From a virus, in IMG/VR virus record IMGVR_UViG_3300010370_000257, positions 1 to 23,288 of that record: a stretch of DNA of 23,288 bases, one strand, 5' to 3'. Below are positions 5,908 through 14,467 of this stretch, one piece after another. Every line of letters begins with the position of its first letter. Position 1 is the stretch's first letter. Under the pieces are notes generated by a model that was given only the letters and a program-made list of their open reading frames with translations, had not been told where the DNA came from and did not search any database. Both the position numbers and the translations under genes were made by a program.

Positions 5908-6272
5908 TCCGCAAGCGTATTTTCATTCTGCCGTGGCCGCCAAGCGTGAATCACTACTGGTACAGCCGAGGCAACCGCAGGTTTTTGAGCCGGCGCGGCT
6001 ACCAGTACCAGGCAGACGTTTTGGCCGCAGTGTGGGAAGTGTACGCCGGCAAACCGACGCCGATCGTTGGTAAGGTGAAAGTGATGATCGAAGCATACCC
6101 GCCAGATAGGCGAACGCGCGACATCGACAATATTTTGAAAGCACCCCTGGATTCAATCACAAAGGCGGGTGTACTGGTGGACGATTCCCAAATTGTGGAT
6201 CTGCACGTTGTCCGGCATAGCGTTACTGCGGGCGGGTCGCTGATTGTTTCCGTGGAGCTAATCAATGATTGA
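5886..6272 (+). CDS. rusA: RusA-family Holliday junction resolvase
   Basis: This 128-residue endonuclease would cut four-way and branched DNA, here probably recombination intermediates and replicating concatemers before packaging. The family pattern is complete: PWPPSVNHYW (residues 16-25) in the substrate-binding N-terminus, then TRDIDNILKAPLDSITKAGVL..DDSQIVDL, with Asp79, Asp81 and Asp100 as the catalytic acidic residues and Lys85 conserved. Several in-frame starts exist (GTG 5865, ATG 5874, GTG 5877, ATG 5886). I chose 5886 because GGAAGGA lies upstream and the protein then has the usual RusA length. It overlaps the end of the previous gene by 22 bases and the terminase start by 8. Confidence 0.92.
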   Translation: MRKRNGLVRKRIFILPWPPSVNHYWYSRGNRRFLSRRGYQYQADVLAAVWEVYAGKPTPIVGKVKVMIEAYPPDRRTRDIDNILKAPLDSITKAGVLVDDSQIVDLHVVRHSVTAGGSLIVSVELIND

Positions 6273-8331
6273 CAAAGCAAGCGCCTGGTATCAGCAGCAC
6301 AAGATCAATATGGCCGCGAAGGCCGCCGAAAAAGCGAAGTCAGCCCGCGAAATTGGGCCCCTGCCCGAAATCGTTAATCCAGAGCGGCGGGAGATGTGCG
6401 CGCGATCGCTAAGATTATTTCTTGAAACCTACCAAGCCGAAACGTTCAACCTGCCATGGAGCGAGGATCATTTGCGAGCGATTAGTGTAATGGAGGATGT
6501 AATCCTAAACGGCGGTCAATACGCGCTAGCAATGCCCCGCCGGCAGGGCAAAACTACCATGATCACAGGCGCGACGCTGTGGGCTATTCTCTATGGTCAC
6601 AGGAAGTTTGTTGTTGTGATCGCCGCGACAAAAGCCGACTCGGTAAAAATTGCAAGCAACGTAAAAATCACAATCGAATCCGATGAACTGATTGGCGAAG
6701 ATTTCCCTGAAGCATGTCACCCGATTAGAAAGCTGGAAGGCGTCAACAATAGGGCCAATGCGCAAACGCTTGACAATGAATTAACGCGTATCAGGTGGAC
6801 GCGCGAAGAGATTGTATTTCCAAATATTGCTGGGTCGCCGTGTAGCTGCGCGCGGCTGTATTGCCGATCGATTACCGGGGCGATCCGCGGGCTAAGTGAT
6901 AAGCTGCCCGACGGTACGACGATTAGGCCCGAGCTGGTCCTACTAGACGACCCGCAGACCGAGCGCAGCGCAAAGTCGGCACATAGTACCAGTCAGCGCG
7001 AACAAACTATTTCCAGAGCAGTTTTGGGGCTCGGCGGGGCAAAGAAAAGACTAGCCGCATTTGCTGCTGTCACCGTGATTCAGGAAGATGATCTAGCAGC
7101 GCGTTTGCTGGATCGCCAGCGCATGCCCGATTGGCGCGGCGACCTGATGAAGCTGGTTTATGAAATGCCGACAAATTTAGATTGGTGGAAAGGCTACCGC
7201 GATAAGCGCAATGAGCTTATACGATTTGAGAGGCCGCTATCCGAGCTGAATGAATATTATACCCAGCATCGGGACATTGCCGACGCAGGATGCCGAGTTG
7301 CGTGGCAACATCGATTCGAACCGGACCAAGTCAGCGCAATTCAATATGCGATGGATCTATGGGCGAAAGATGAGGACGCGTTTTTAAGCGAGTATCAAAA
7401 TACGCCTCGGCGCCAGGAGCTAGACAACGTCTATGAAATTAGAACTAGCGCGATCGGTGACCGGCTAAACAATCTTCCGCGCGGTATTGTGCCCGACTGG
7501 GCCGACTACGTCACAGCGTTTATCGATGTGCAGCAAGACGCGCTATTCTTTTTGATCGCCGCTTGGAATCGGCAGCTGCGAGGCGCGGTAATTGATTACG
7601 GCTCCTGGCCCGACCAAGGCCGAGCGTACTACAAGAAAACTGACATTCGCAAAAGCATTACGGACGTATACGGCGCAGCGACAATTCAGCACGGTCTAGC
7701 CCAGGCGTTTGACGATTTGACGCCCAAGATTTTGCATAAGGTATTTAACTATCAAACCCGCGGTACAAAGGTCATTGATTGTTTGCTGATTGACGCCAAC
7801 TGGTCGGTATCAACGGAGGTCATCTATCAGCTGGCGAGGTCCAGTGAGACGGGGAAAGTTTATCCGCATCATGGCCGGTATTTATCGGCAACCACAACGC
7901 CGATCGAGCAGTGGAAACCAAACCCAGGAGACAAGACAGGCCCAGGCTGGCGCCAGCAGCTGGGCAAGCGAGCGGCTAGGCATTTCGTTACGGACGTGAA
8001 CTACTGGAAAACCATTGTTGCCCATCGTGTTCAGAGCGACATCGACGACAGCAGCATTTCTTTTTTTGGTGACCGGCCCGAAACGCATGTGATGCTAGCC
8101 GATCATTTATCCGCCGAGTTCGCCCAGGACCAAAGCAGCGAAAGCACTGGCCGCCGTATCATGGAGTGGACCGCCAGGCCAAACCGCGACAATGAATGGT
8201 TTGACTGTCTCGTTGGCTCCTGCGTAGCAGCAAGTTTTCTAGGAGGCGAACTGCCAGGCCAGTTAGTTAAGCCGCCTCGGCGCCGAGTATCCTGGCGAGA
8301 GCAGCAAAACGCCAAGCGTGAATCACGATGA
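6265..8331 (+). CDS. Terminase large subunit (packaging ATPase/nuclease)
   Basis: This 688-residue motor protein would cut concatemeric DNA and pump it through the portal. The ATPase domain has Walker A MPRRQGKTT (residues 90-98) and Walker B LVLLDDPQ (224-231). The C-terminal RNase H-like nuclease shows its acidic residues in AFIDVQQDA (D421), CLLIDANW (D510) and NEWFDCLV (D647). The N-terminal 60 residues are charged and helical, and the last 20 are basic. Length and the D-V-Q motif resemble the GpA-like terminases. ATG 6265 overlaps the rusA stop by 8 bases. No small subunit is recognisable nearby. Confidence 0.93.
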   Translation: MIDKASAWYQQHKINMAAKAAEKAKSAREIGPLPEIVNPERREMCARSLRLFLETYQAETFNLPWSEDHLRAISVMEDVILNGGQYALAMPRRQGKTTMITGATLWAILYGHRKFVVVIAATKADSVKIASNVKITIESDELIGEDFPEACHPIRKLEGVNNRANAQTLDNELTRIRWTREEIVFPNIAGSPCSCARLYCRSITGAIRGLSDKLPDGTTIRPELVLLDDPQTERSAKSAHSTSQREQTISRAVLGLGGAKKRLAAFAAVTVIQEDDLAARLLDRQRMPDWRGDLMKLVYEMPTNLDWWKGYRDKRNELIRFERPLSELNEYYTQHRDIADAGCRVAWQHRFEPDQVSAIQYAMDLWAKDEDAFLSEYQNTPRRQELDNVYEIRTSAIGDRLNNLPRGIVPDWADYVTAFIDVQQDALFFLIAAWNRQLRGAVIDYGSWPDQGRAYYKKTDIRKSITDVYGAATIQHGLAQAFDDLTPKILHKVFNYQTRGTKVIDCLLIDANWSVSTEVIYQLARSSETGKVYPHHGRYLSATTTPIEQWKPNPGDKTGPGWRQQLGKRAARHFVTDVNYWKTIVAHRVQSDIDDSSISFFGDRPETHVMLADHLSAEFAQDQSSESTGRRIMEWTARPNRDNEWFDCLVGSCVAASFLGGELPGQLVKPPRRRVSWREQQNAKRESR

Positions 8332-8522
8332 GCGCCGGACTACGCTGTCCAAAGTGCGGCTGTGCGGATCTGCGGGCATGGACGACCCGCAACCGAGGCG
8401 AGACAAAAAGCCGCGTCAGGATCTGCCGCCATTGTGGCCAGCGCGTTTTGACGACAGAAAAAATTTTAGGCAATTTGTCCAGTACTGGACGCAAGCGCAA
8501 AGATAAGCCTAAAGATAGTTGA
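8328..8522 (+). CDS. Small zinc-ribbon protein (NrdR/Ogr-like)
   Basis: This 64-residue protein contains one zinc ribbon: CPKCGC near residues 7-12 and CRHCGQR near residues 33-39, separated by an Arg-rich hairpin (TTRNRGETKSRVR), followed by TTEKI and a Lys-rich tail. This layout matches the N-terminal ribbon of NrdR and the Ogr/Delta late activators of P2-like phages, both nucleic-acid binding. It begins inside the terminase stop (ATGA) and precedes the connector gene, so it is made with the packaging proteins. It could be a late transcription factor or an accessory of the terminase; the sequence does not decide. Confidence 0.7.
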   Translation: MSAGLRCPKCGCADLRAWTTRNRGETKSRVRICRHCGQRVLTTEKILGNLSSTGRKRKDKPKDS

Positions 8523-8554
8523 ATTGATCGCTACTAGGTTGCAACCATGGAAGC

Positions 8555-8758
8555 ATGAGCAACCCATCTGACCTTGAAGCGACGATTGAAACCGCGGCCG
8601 AAAATCCACAGTCGGCAAGCGTAGACGGTGTGACCGTAACCCAGCGATCGATTTCTGAATTGATTGAGGCCGATAAATATCTACAGGCCAAAAAGGCCGC
8701 CCGCCGCAAAAACCGCGGACTGCGTTACACCAAGATTGTCCCACCGGGGGCCGGCTGA
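8555..8758 (+). CDS. gpW-like head-tail connector candidate
   Basis: This 67-residue protein has a helical N-terminus, a DGVTVTQRS strand pair, then a helix SISELIEADKYLQAKKAARR and a basic end GLRYTKIVPPG. Size, the order helix-hairpin-helix, and placement between terminase and portal are those of lambda gpW, which joins the portal to the tail side of the head. Sequence identity to gpW is not evident to me, so the call rests on pattern and synteny. The ATG has a weak GGAA upstream; the stop overlaps the portal start by one base (TGATG). Confidence 0.6.
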   Translation: MSNPSDLEATIETAAENPQSASVDGVTVTQRSISELIEADKYLQAKKAARRKNRGLRYTKIVPPGAG

Positions 8759-10272
8759 TGGCGTGGTGGAATCCTTTTAGCGGCCAGACGAAAAAGCAAA
8801 CTCGGGTGGTGCGGGTTAAAGCGAAATACGACGCCGCGCAAACGACGTATGATAATCAAAGGCACTGGGCAGCGGCCGACGATCTATCTGCCCGCAGCGC
8901 CAATAGTGCAGACGTACGCCGGCGACTCAGAAAACGTAGCCGCTACGAAATCGCAAATAACAGTTATGCCCGAGGGATCATATCAACGCTGGCGAGCTAC
9001 ACGATTGGATCGGGTCCGACGCCTGGCCTAACTTATCTTGGGGCGGAGCTAGACCGCGAAGAAGTAAGCGCCGTAGCTAGCCAAGTGCAGCGGCTTTTCT
9101 ACGCCTGGTGGACCGAAGCCGATATTCCGACCAAGCTATCAACGGCCGCGATCGCTGTACCGCAGGATGGCGAAGCGTTTTTCACCAAATTTACGAGCCT
9201 AAACCCGTTTTGGCGATCGCCGGTACGTTTGAATGTTCGACTAATAGAAGCCGATCAGTTTGAAACCGACAGCGTCATTGCCCAGCTGGGCGTCGATGAG
9301 TCAGCAACCGAACTGGATGCCAACGGCGAAATCATGGCATACTATCTTTTGCCATATCACCCAGGCGATTTATTTGCGCCGTTCCAGAGCGCTCAGCGCA
9401 TTAGCGCCCGTGACGTTTACCATCTTTACCGAGCGGACAGGCCAGGCCAGTTGCGTGGGATTCCATGGCTGACGCCTTCCCTCGGTATTTTCGCACAGCT
9501 GCGCCGGTTTGTACTGGCGACACTTACGGCAGCCGAAACAGCCGCGGACCATGCCGCCGTATTAGAGCAGATGGCCGGCAGCGACGATGAGGACCAAGCT
9601 GAGCCGTGGGAGAGAATGGAAATTGAGCGCGGGGCTATGGTGACATTACCGGCCGGCGCGAAGTTATCCCAATTCAAAGCAGAACATCCCAACGCGACTT
9701 TTGAGCAGTTTGTGACGTCGATGATTCGTGAGGCCGCGCGATGTGTGGACATGCCCGCAGTTTTGGCAATTGATGCGTCCAAATACAACTACGCCTCGGG
9801 CCGGCTGGACCTACAAGCATTCTGGCGAACCCGCAACGCAGAGCGAGTATTGATTTACGAACGTCAAATGCTCGATCCGCTATGGCGGGATTGGCTGGAT
9901 GAAGCGCTGTTGATACCAGGATTTTTGCCGGCCGCATTTGTGGAAACAGTACAGGACTGGGCGCCGCTCTGGCGGTGGACAGAAGCCGAGCATGTAGACC
10001 GCGCAAAAGAGGCAAACGGGCAAGCTATTGAGCTAACAAATCATACAACCACACTAGCCCGAGAGTATGCCCGCCGCGGTCAGGATTGGGAAGATGAGCT
10101 GCGGCAGCGAGCCCGCGAATTGCAGTTGATGCGGGAGCTAGGATTAACCCCCCAGCAAGCCGCACCACAGCCCGCAGCGATGAACCCGGAGCCCGACGAA
10201 ACCGAGGATTTAGAGGAGTCGCCAGAGGAACAGCTAGAGGACGACATAGAGGACCAAATCGAAAATGAGTAA
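8758..10272 (+). CDS. Lambda-type portal protein
   Basis: This 504-residue protein would form the dodecameric ring at the unique vertex through which DNA enters the capsid. Family features are the N-terminal YDAAQTTYDNQRHWAAAD segment, then LRKRSRYEIANNSYARGII..LASYTIGSGP, which is characteristic of lambda gpB-type portals. A central VRLIEADQFE, the HLYRADRPGQLRGIPWL motif and a long stem/clip region follow. The C-terminus is strongly acidic (about residues 470-504). It starts one base after the connector stop and ends 8 bases into the capsid fusion gene. Length is typical for the family (about 500-530). Confidence 0.92.
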   Translation: MAWWNPFSGQTKKQTRVVRVKAKYDAAQTTYDNQRHWAAADDLSARSANSADVRRRLRKRSRYEIANNSYARGIISTLASYTIGSGPTPGLTYLGAELDREEVSAVASQVQRLFYAWWTEADIPTKLSTAAIAVPQDGEAFFTKFTSLNPFWRSPVRLNVRLIEADQFETDSVIAQLGVDESATELDANGEIMAYYLLPYHPGDLFAPFQSAQRISARDVYHLYRADRPGQLRGIPWLTPSLGIFAQLRRFVLATLTAAETAADHAAVLEQMAGSDDEDQAEPWERMEIERGAMVTLPAGAKLSQFKAEHPNATFEQFVTSMIREAARCVDMPAVLAIDASKYNYASGRLDLQAFWRTRNAERVLIYERQMLDPLWRDWLDEALLIPGFLPAAFVETVQDWAPLWRWTEAEHVDRAKEANGQAIELTNHTTTLAREYARRGQDWEDELRQRARELQLMRELGLTPQQAAPQPAAMNPEPDETEDLEESPEEQLEDDIEDQIENE

Positions 10273-12181
10273 GTTATCATTGGCCGCATCTGCCAGCATA
10301 GAAATGGCGACCAGTCCCGAGGGCGAACAACCATCGCGGCCTACCGTGGCAATTAACGCGTATAACGGCGGGCCGGTTCGCGTCGGCGCCTACCGCCATC
10401 CTGTTGTCGTGGACCTGGAAACGTTGCAGACGCCGCGAACTATACCGCTACTGCGTAGCCATGACAGCGAGCGAATTGTTGGGCACGGTGTGCCGACAAT
10501 AACAGGGCCAAATCGCCTCGATATTTCAGGCGTTATTTCAGCAAGTAATCAAGATGCCGAGCAAGTCATTGACCTGGCAAAAGGCGGCTTTCCGTGGCAG
10601 GCATCAGTAGGTGTAGACGTTGTCGCCAAACCGCAGTTTATTGCTGACGGTGAAGCGGCCACAGTCAACGGGCAAAAAGTCAACGGCCCCGCATACGTTG
10701 TGCGTGGCGGCGAGTTGTATGAAGTGAGTTTGGTAACATTGGGGGCCGACCGCTCGACTAGCGCGGCAGTGGCCGCAGAATTTCAGGAGCAGGGTACGAT
10801 GGACGAAAACACAGTTGAAGCGGGCGCAGAGATCCAGGCCGTTTTTGAAAAGGCCAAACTAGAACAAAGCCGACAAAAGGCGATCGCTGTCATTGCCGAG
10901 CGAGCGATCGATAACGGCTACGATGTGACCAGAATTGAGGCCGAAGCGCGGCGAGCGATCGAAACCAAAGCGACCCCTCAGGAATTTGAATTGCAATTGC
11001 TCAGGCAAAACCGCGTTACGCTCGGCGCAACCCAAAAGCGCAAAGTCGCCTCGCCGCAAATCTTGGAAGCGGGTTTAGCCCTAGCTATGGGCGCAAGTTT
11101 TGATTCGGAAAAGCACTACAAGCCGGAAGTTTTGGAAGCTGCCCGCGATGAGTGGAAACGCGGACTAAGTATTACGGAATTTTTGCGTATCTGTGCCCGC
11201 CGCAACGGCTGGGCAGGTGAGAGCAACAAAGATGTACGCGGCCTACTGCGGGCAGCGTTTGCGCCAGTCGAAGCCGCAAGCGGTGTATCGACCTATGACG
11301 TATCGGGCATCCTGTCCAACGTCGCGAACAAGATGATTATGGACGCCTTCAATGCAGTCGATTCTGCTTGGCGATCTATTTCCTTGATCAGCCCGGTTAG
11401 CGATTTTAAGCAGATGAAATCCTACTCGCTGGTTGGTAATCTCGATTACGAATTACTTGGCCGCGGCGAGCGCATCAAACACGGTACGCTTGGCGAAGAG
11501 GAGTACTCAAACCAGGCCGAAACCTACGCCAAGTTTATGGGGATTGATCGCCGCGACATTATCAACGACGACATGGGAGCGTTTGATCGAGTTCGCCAGC
11601 GACTGGGCCGCGGAGCTGCAACGAAGCTGAACAAAGTTTTCTGGACCGAGTTCATGGATAACAGCAGTTTCTTCGCCGCTGGAAATAACAACTACATCAC
11701 AGGCGCCACTACTAATCTTTCTAGCGAAGGTTTGCGTCAGGGCGTAGAAAAATTCATGAAGCAAACAGACCCTAACGGCGAACCGCTGGGCATCATGCCA
11801 CGGTATCTGCTAGTTCCGCCGGAACTGGACAGTATTGCCCGAGAATTGTTTGTCAGCACGAACAACAATACGGGCGGCGCAGCAACGACCGAGCGAGTAC
11901 CAAATGCTAACGTATTCGCAAATCGGTTTATTCCGGTTTCAACCCCATATTTGAGCAACAGCGCATACACTGGTTATGGCGCAAAGATTTGGTATCTGCT
12001 TGCTGATCCAGCGGATTTGGCAACGATCCAGGTAGTATTTTTGAATGGCGTACAAACGCCAACGGTGGAAAGCAGCGATGCCGATTTTGATTTGCTCGGG
12101 ATTTCGATGCGAGGTTATCACGATTTCGGCGTGAACCTGATGGAAAAACGAGCGGGCGTCAAGAGCAAGGGCGAAGCGTGA
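10265..12181 (+). CDS. Fused prohead protease - scaffold - major capsid protein
   Basis: The 638-residue polyprotein has three parts. Residues 1-175 form an HK97-type (U35/S78-like) prohead protease, with PLLRSHD (H66), WQASVGV (S114) and the GGELYEVSLVTLGAD segment (150-162) that closes the active site. Residues about 178-290 are a charged helical scaffold (delta-like) region. Residues about 290-638 are an HK97-fold major capsid protein, with the N-arm, a TLGEEEYSNQAETYAKFMGI segment that recurs in Mu gpT-like capsids, and PRYLLVPPEL near the axial domain. In-frame ATG 10799 with its own AGGAG would give the scaffold-capsid part alone. The ATG at 10265 overlaps the portal stop. Confidence 0.88.
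   Translation: MSKLSLAASASIEMATSPEGEQPSRPTVAINAYNGGPVRVGAYRHPVVVDLETLQTPRTIPLLRSHDSERIVGHGVPTITGPNRLDISGVISASNQDAEQVIDLAKGGFPWQASVGVDVVAKPQFIADGEAATVNGQKVNGPAYVVRGGELYEVSLVTLGADRSTSAAVAAEFQEQGTMDENTVEAGAEIQAVFEKAKLEQSRQKAIAVIAERAIDNGYDVTRIEAEARRAIETKATPQEFELQLLRQNRVTLGATQKRKVASPQILEAGLALAMGASFDSEKHYKPEVLEAARDEWKRGLSITEFLRICARRNGWAGESNKDVRGLLRAAFAPVEAASGVSTYDVSGILSNVANKMIMDAFNAVDSAWRSISLISPVSDFKQMKSYSLVGNLDYELLGRGERIKHGTLGEEEYSNQAETYAKFMGIDRRDIINDDMGAFDRVRQRLGRGAATKLNKVFWTEFMDNSSFFAAGNNNYITGATTNLSSEGLRQGVEKFMKQTDPNGEPLGIMPRYLLVPPELDSIARELFVSTNNNTGGAATTERVPNANVFANRFIPVSTPYLSNSAYTGYGAKIWYLLADPADLATIQVVFLNGVQTPTVESSDADFDLLGISMRGYHDFGVNLMEKRAGVKSKGEA
10785..10789 (+). promoter_or_regulatory. Internal Shine-Dalgarno for a nested scaffold-capsid start at 10799
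   Basis: AGGAG lies 9 bases before the in-frame ATG at 10799 (residue 179 of the fusion), exactly at the boundary between the protease domain and the scaffold region. This is better than most ribosome-binding sites in the window. It predicts a second 460-residue product lacking the protease. Confidence 0.6.
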
Positions 12182-12564
12182 GCGATCTACTAGCCGACGC
12201 GGCAGAGTGGTTGCGAGGTCAGCGAAAAACTTACCTCAGTCAAACAGTCGTTTATTCGCAAGACGGCGCAACCTATAGCCTAACAGCTACCAAAGCTGAA
12301 ACCCGATTTGAAACAGATCAGGGGGACGGGGTTTTGATGGCTGGTCGGCAGGTGGACTGGTTAATTGACGTGGCCGATTTGGTGGCCGGTTTCGGAGCAA
12401 ACAGTAAGCCCGAAGCCGGCGATCGAATCCAAGCGGGAACCGGAACAAGTGCCATTGTATTTACCGTCGTGCAGATCGGCGGCGAAAATGTTTGGCGCTA
12501 TCATGACCGGCAAAACAAAACATTTCGGATACACACGGTAGAAACAGGCAGCGGGACAATATGA
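12178..12564 (+). CDS. Head-tail joining (stopper-like) protein candidate
   Basis: This 128-residue beta-rich protein starts at GTG 12178, which overlaps the capsid stop (GTGA). A helix MSDLLADAAEWL is followed by strands including VVYSQDGATYSLTATKAET, a VDWLIDVADL stretch, a Gly/Pro-rich turn with GDRI, and a WRYHD...FRIHTVE ending. Such small beta proteins right after the capsid gene (the FII/stopper position) close the portal or bridge to the tail. I recognise the general pattern in phage annotations, but not a named family with certainty. Confidence 0.6.
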   Translation: MSDLLADAAEWLRGQRKTYLSQTVVYSQDGATYSLTATKAETRFETDQGDGVLMAGRQVDWLIDVADLVAGFGANSKPEAGDRIQAGTGTSAIVFTVVQIGGENVWRYHDRQNKTFRIHTVETGSGTI

Positions 12565-12977
12565 GCGCATGGTTTGATTTGCGTGAAAAAGTCAAAACAC
12601 AAATCAATGCGCTGACTGGATTTGAAACCATCGTTGGCAATATCCCTACTCTGGAACGAGCTGACCTAACAGCACCAAAAATATTGGTTGTTCCAGCAGG
12701 GGCAGCAATCGAGTTTTTAAACAGAAGTTCTACACCAAAAACATTGGATTTGTTTGTTGCGTTTTTTGCGCCGCTCGATACCGACACAGCAAAATGGGAT
12801 GATCTGGCGAGTGAATATCTAGGGGACATGGAACGCATTATAGAAATGCTGATGGAAGATTGGCCCGAGGGTTATAGGACAATCGAGGTGGAGTGGTCAA
12901 CGCCGATCAGCGAGGACAGGTGGCGCAACGTGTCGCAATTTGCTTCTATTGCAAGAGTGAGCTACAGACAGTTATGA
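12561..12977 (+). CDS. Head or tail completion (neck) protein candidate
   Basis: This 138-residue alpha/beta protein starts at ATG 12561, overlapping the previous stop (ATGA). An N-terminal helix (WFDLREKVKTQINALTGF) is followed by ILVVPAGAAIEFL and a TLDLFVAFFAPLDTD strand, then a helix with DLASEYLGDMERIIEML, and ends with W-S-T-P...ASIARVSYRQL strands. The alternating strand-helix fold and the location between the stopper-like protein and the next small genes fit tail-terminator (gpU/gp17-like) or neck proteins. Not assigned to a precise family. Confidence 0.55.
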   Translation: MSAWFDLREKVKTQINALTGFETIVGNIPTLERADLTAPKILVVPAGAAIEFLNRSSTPKTLDLFVAFFAPLDTDTAKWDDLASEYLGDMERIIEMLMEDWPEGYRTIEVEWSTPISEDRWRNVSQFASIARVSYRQL

Positions 12978-13282
12978 ACGAACTAGAGCAATCCATTATT
13001 TCCGTTTTGACCGCGGCCCGCAGCGGCGGCGTACTAACCCGGTTTGGGCTCATCGATATGCTATTACAGCGGCTCGATTTCCTACGGGCGCTCATTGCAG
13101 GGCTCGACAAAGAAGCGGTACTGGATTTGATTAACAAGCTGTACGATGAATACATTGCGCCACTGGATATACCAGGGGTACCAAACTTTATCGTCGAACC
13201 TCAAATCGATGCCGCAGTTAAAGCTGTTGTTTTGGCAATCGTATCGCAAGTCATCGATAAGGCAAAAGCCGATGAAGCGTAA
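12974..13282 (+). CDS. 102-residue hypothetical helical protein
   Basis: The start is ATG 12974, overlapping the stop of the neck-type gene (ATGA); the frame is open further upstream but inside that gene. The protein is helical (MNELEQSIISVLTAARSGGVL, then KLYDEYIAPLDIPGVPNFIVEP) with a hydrophobic C-terminal helix (AVVLAIVSQVI) that is amphipathic rather than a clear membrane span. It is the last gene before the lipoprotein gene, which starts inside it at 13272. I do not recognise a family. It could belong to the connector block or be the first gene of the lysis cassette. Confidence 0.6.
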   Translation: MNELEQSIISVLTAARSGGVLTRFGLIDMLLQRLDFLRALIAGLDKEAVLDLINKLYDEYIAPLDIPGVPNFIVEPQIDAAVKAVVLAIVSQVIDKAKADEA

Positions 13283-13631
13283 GCAATTGCTGTTTGACGT
13301 TGGGTGTTTCTTGATCTGCGTTTGTGCGGCAGTCATCGGCTGCGCAACCGTTAGCCCGCGCGATCGCAATACGGCAGATGAATTTTTGCGGCAGTACGCG
13401 ATCGGCTTGCATGGCGCATTCAGCGAAGCGGCCGCAGCTGTCGAGCAGGGCGGCGTGAAAACAGATGCGGAATTGCTTGAGTTTTTGAAGCCGAGGACAG
13501 AATCAGCCAGAAAAGAAGCGGCCGCGACGATCGACAATTACATGGAAAGCAACATCAGCGATGGCGAGCTGAAGAAAAGCGACGCAACAGCGCTCAGGAA
13601 TCTGGCGAATCAATTTCGAGGTGCGCCATGA
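13272..13631 (+). CDS. Phage lipoprotein (possible outer-membrane spanin or lysis accessory)
   Basis: This 119-residue protein has a lipoprotein signal: basic start MKRKQ, hydrophobic core, then the lipobox V-I-G-C with the lipid-anchor cysteine at position 24. The mature part is helical and charged (DEFLRQYAIGLHGAF, then KPRTESARKEAAATIDNYM), ending in Gln-Phe-Arg-Gly. The ATG lies inside the end of the previous gene (10 bases overlap). A phage lipoprotein next to a peptidase and a small membrane protein fits an o-spanin-like or lysis-accessory role, acting at the outer or cytoplasmic membrane. A superinfection-exclusion lipoprotein is an alternative. Confidence 0.65.
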   Translation: MKRKQLLFDVGCFLICVCAAVIGCATVSPRDRNTADEFLRQYAIGLHGAFSEAAAAVEQGGVKTDAELLEFLKPRTESARKEAAATIDNYMESNISDGELKKSDATALRNLANQFRGAP

Positions 13632-14467
13632 TCGAAAATTTTGGCTATCGAATCGACCTGGAAAACCGCGATGACCTGGCCGGTATGTGCCAGCCCATGC
13701 TACTAAAAAGTGGCGAATTTAATGAGCCCGAGCGGGTAGACCCCAGGCCCATCGTCATTACCGAGGATCAGGGAAACATGGGCAGCTGCCAGGGGCATAG
13801 CCTCTCGACCTGCCTAGAATGGTGCCACTACATTGCTACGCAGGGACAATACCTACAGCTAAGCCGTTTATTTGCCTACCTCGGATCACAAAAAATGAGC
13901 GGCATTGTCGGCGACTCGGGCAGCACGCTACATGGCGGCGCAAGACTGGCCATGGAATATGGCATCTGCCCAGAGGCGCAGTATCCATACCCGCGACCTG
14001 TCGTTTACCCGCGCGGTGGCTATAAGGCTATACCGGACAATTTGTGGGCCGCAGCGGCGCCGTACAAGATTCGCAGTTCAACATGGATCGAGCAGGAGGC
14101 CGACGCAAAAACATTTCTCGCCAGCGCAGCGGGACTAATAAACATTGGCATTGCTTGGGGGCCCGCGATGACCCCAAACAGCCAAGGTATCATTAGCCGT
14201 TTTGCGCCAGGTGGCGGCGGTCATGCAGTCGTTATCGGCGGCTATGTGCCAGACGCAGCAGTCGGCCGAGCGACAGCCCAAGGCTATTATTACCTAATCC
14301 ATAACAGCCATTCGCATCGCTGGGGAATGAAGGGCTGGGCGTATGTGACGCCGGACGCAGTTAGGCAGATGCTTCAGGATCGATTTACCTATTTTGTGGG
14401 GCTCAGCGATATGAGCGAAGTAAAACCCCGTAGTATTGATTTTATCAAGGAATCGGTGATTCAATGA
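13628..14467 (+). CDS. Papain-like (C1A) cysteine peptidase, possible endolysin substitute
   Basis: This 279-residue cysteine protease has a complete papain-type active site. EDQGNMGSCQGHS gives the oxyanion Gln48 and nucleophile Cys54, GGGGHAVVIGGY gives His199, and LIHNSHSHRWGMKGWAYV gives Asn226 followed by the conserved Trp. A YPYPRP segment (119-124) matches the Tyr-Pro-Tyr signature of C1A enzymes. There is no signal peptide, pro-region or membrane segment, so it would be cytoplasmic until a holin releases it. It starts inside the lipoprotein stop (ATGA) and precedes an exported peptide and a holin-like gene. A lytic role is inferred; structural maturation is an alternative. Confidence 0.8.
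   Translation: MIENFGYRIDLENRDDLAGMCQPMLLKSGEFNEPERVDPRPIVITEDQGNMGSCQGHSLSTCLEWCHYIATQGQYLQLSRLFAYLGSQKMSGIVGDSGSTLHGGARLAMEYGICPEAQYPYPRPVVYPRGGYKAIPDNLWAAAAPYKIRSSTWIEQEADAKTFLASAAGLINIGIAWGPAMTPNSQGIISRFAPGGGGHAVVIGGYVPDAAVGRATAQGYYYLIHNSHSHRWGMKGWAYVTPDAVRQMLQDRFTYFVGLSDMSEVKPRSIDFIKESVIQ

Noticed and set aside
700-6278. Shared start sequence AATGATTGACAAAG at genes 700 and 6265
   Set aside because: The match is 14 bases and the proteins diverge after four residues; it reads as a chance similarity of overlapping starts, not a repeat element.
13082-13537. Minus-strand open frame of about 150 codons opposite the 12974 and 13272 genes
   Set aside because: It lies opposite two well-supported + strand genes, has no ribosome-binding site or recognisable motif, and all other genes are on the + strand.
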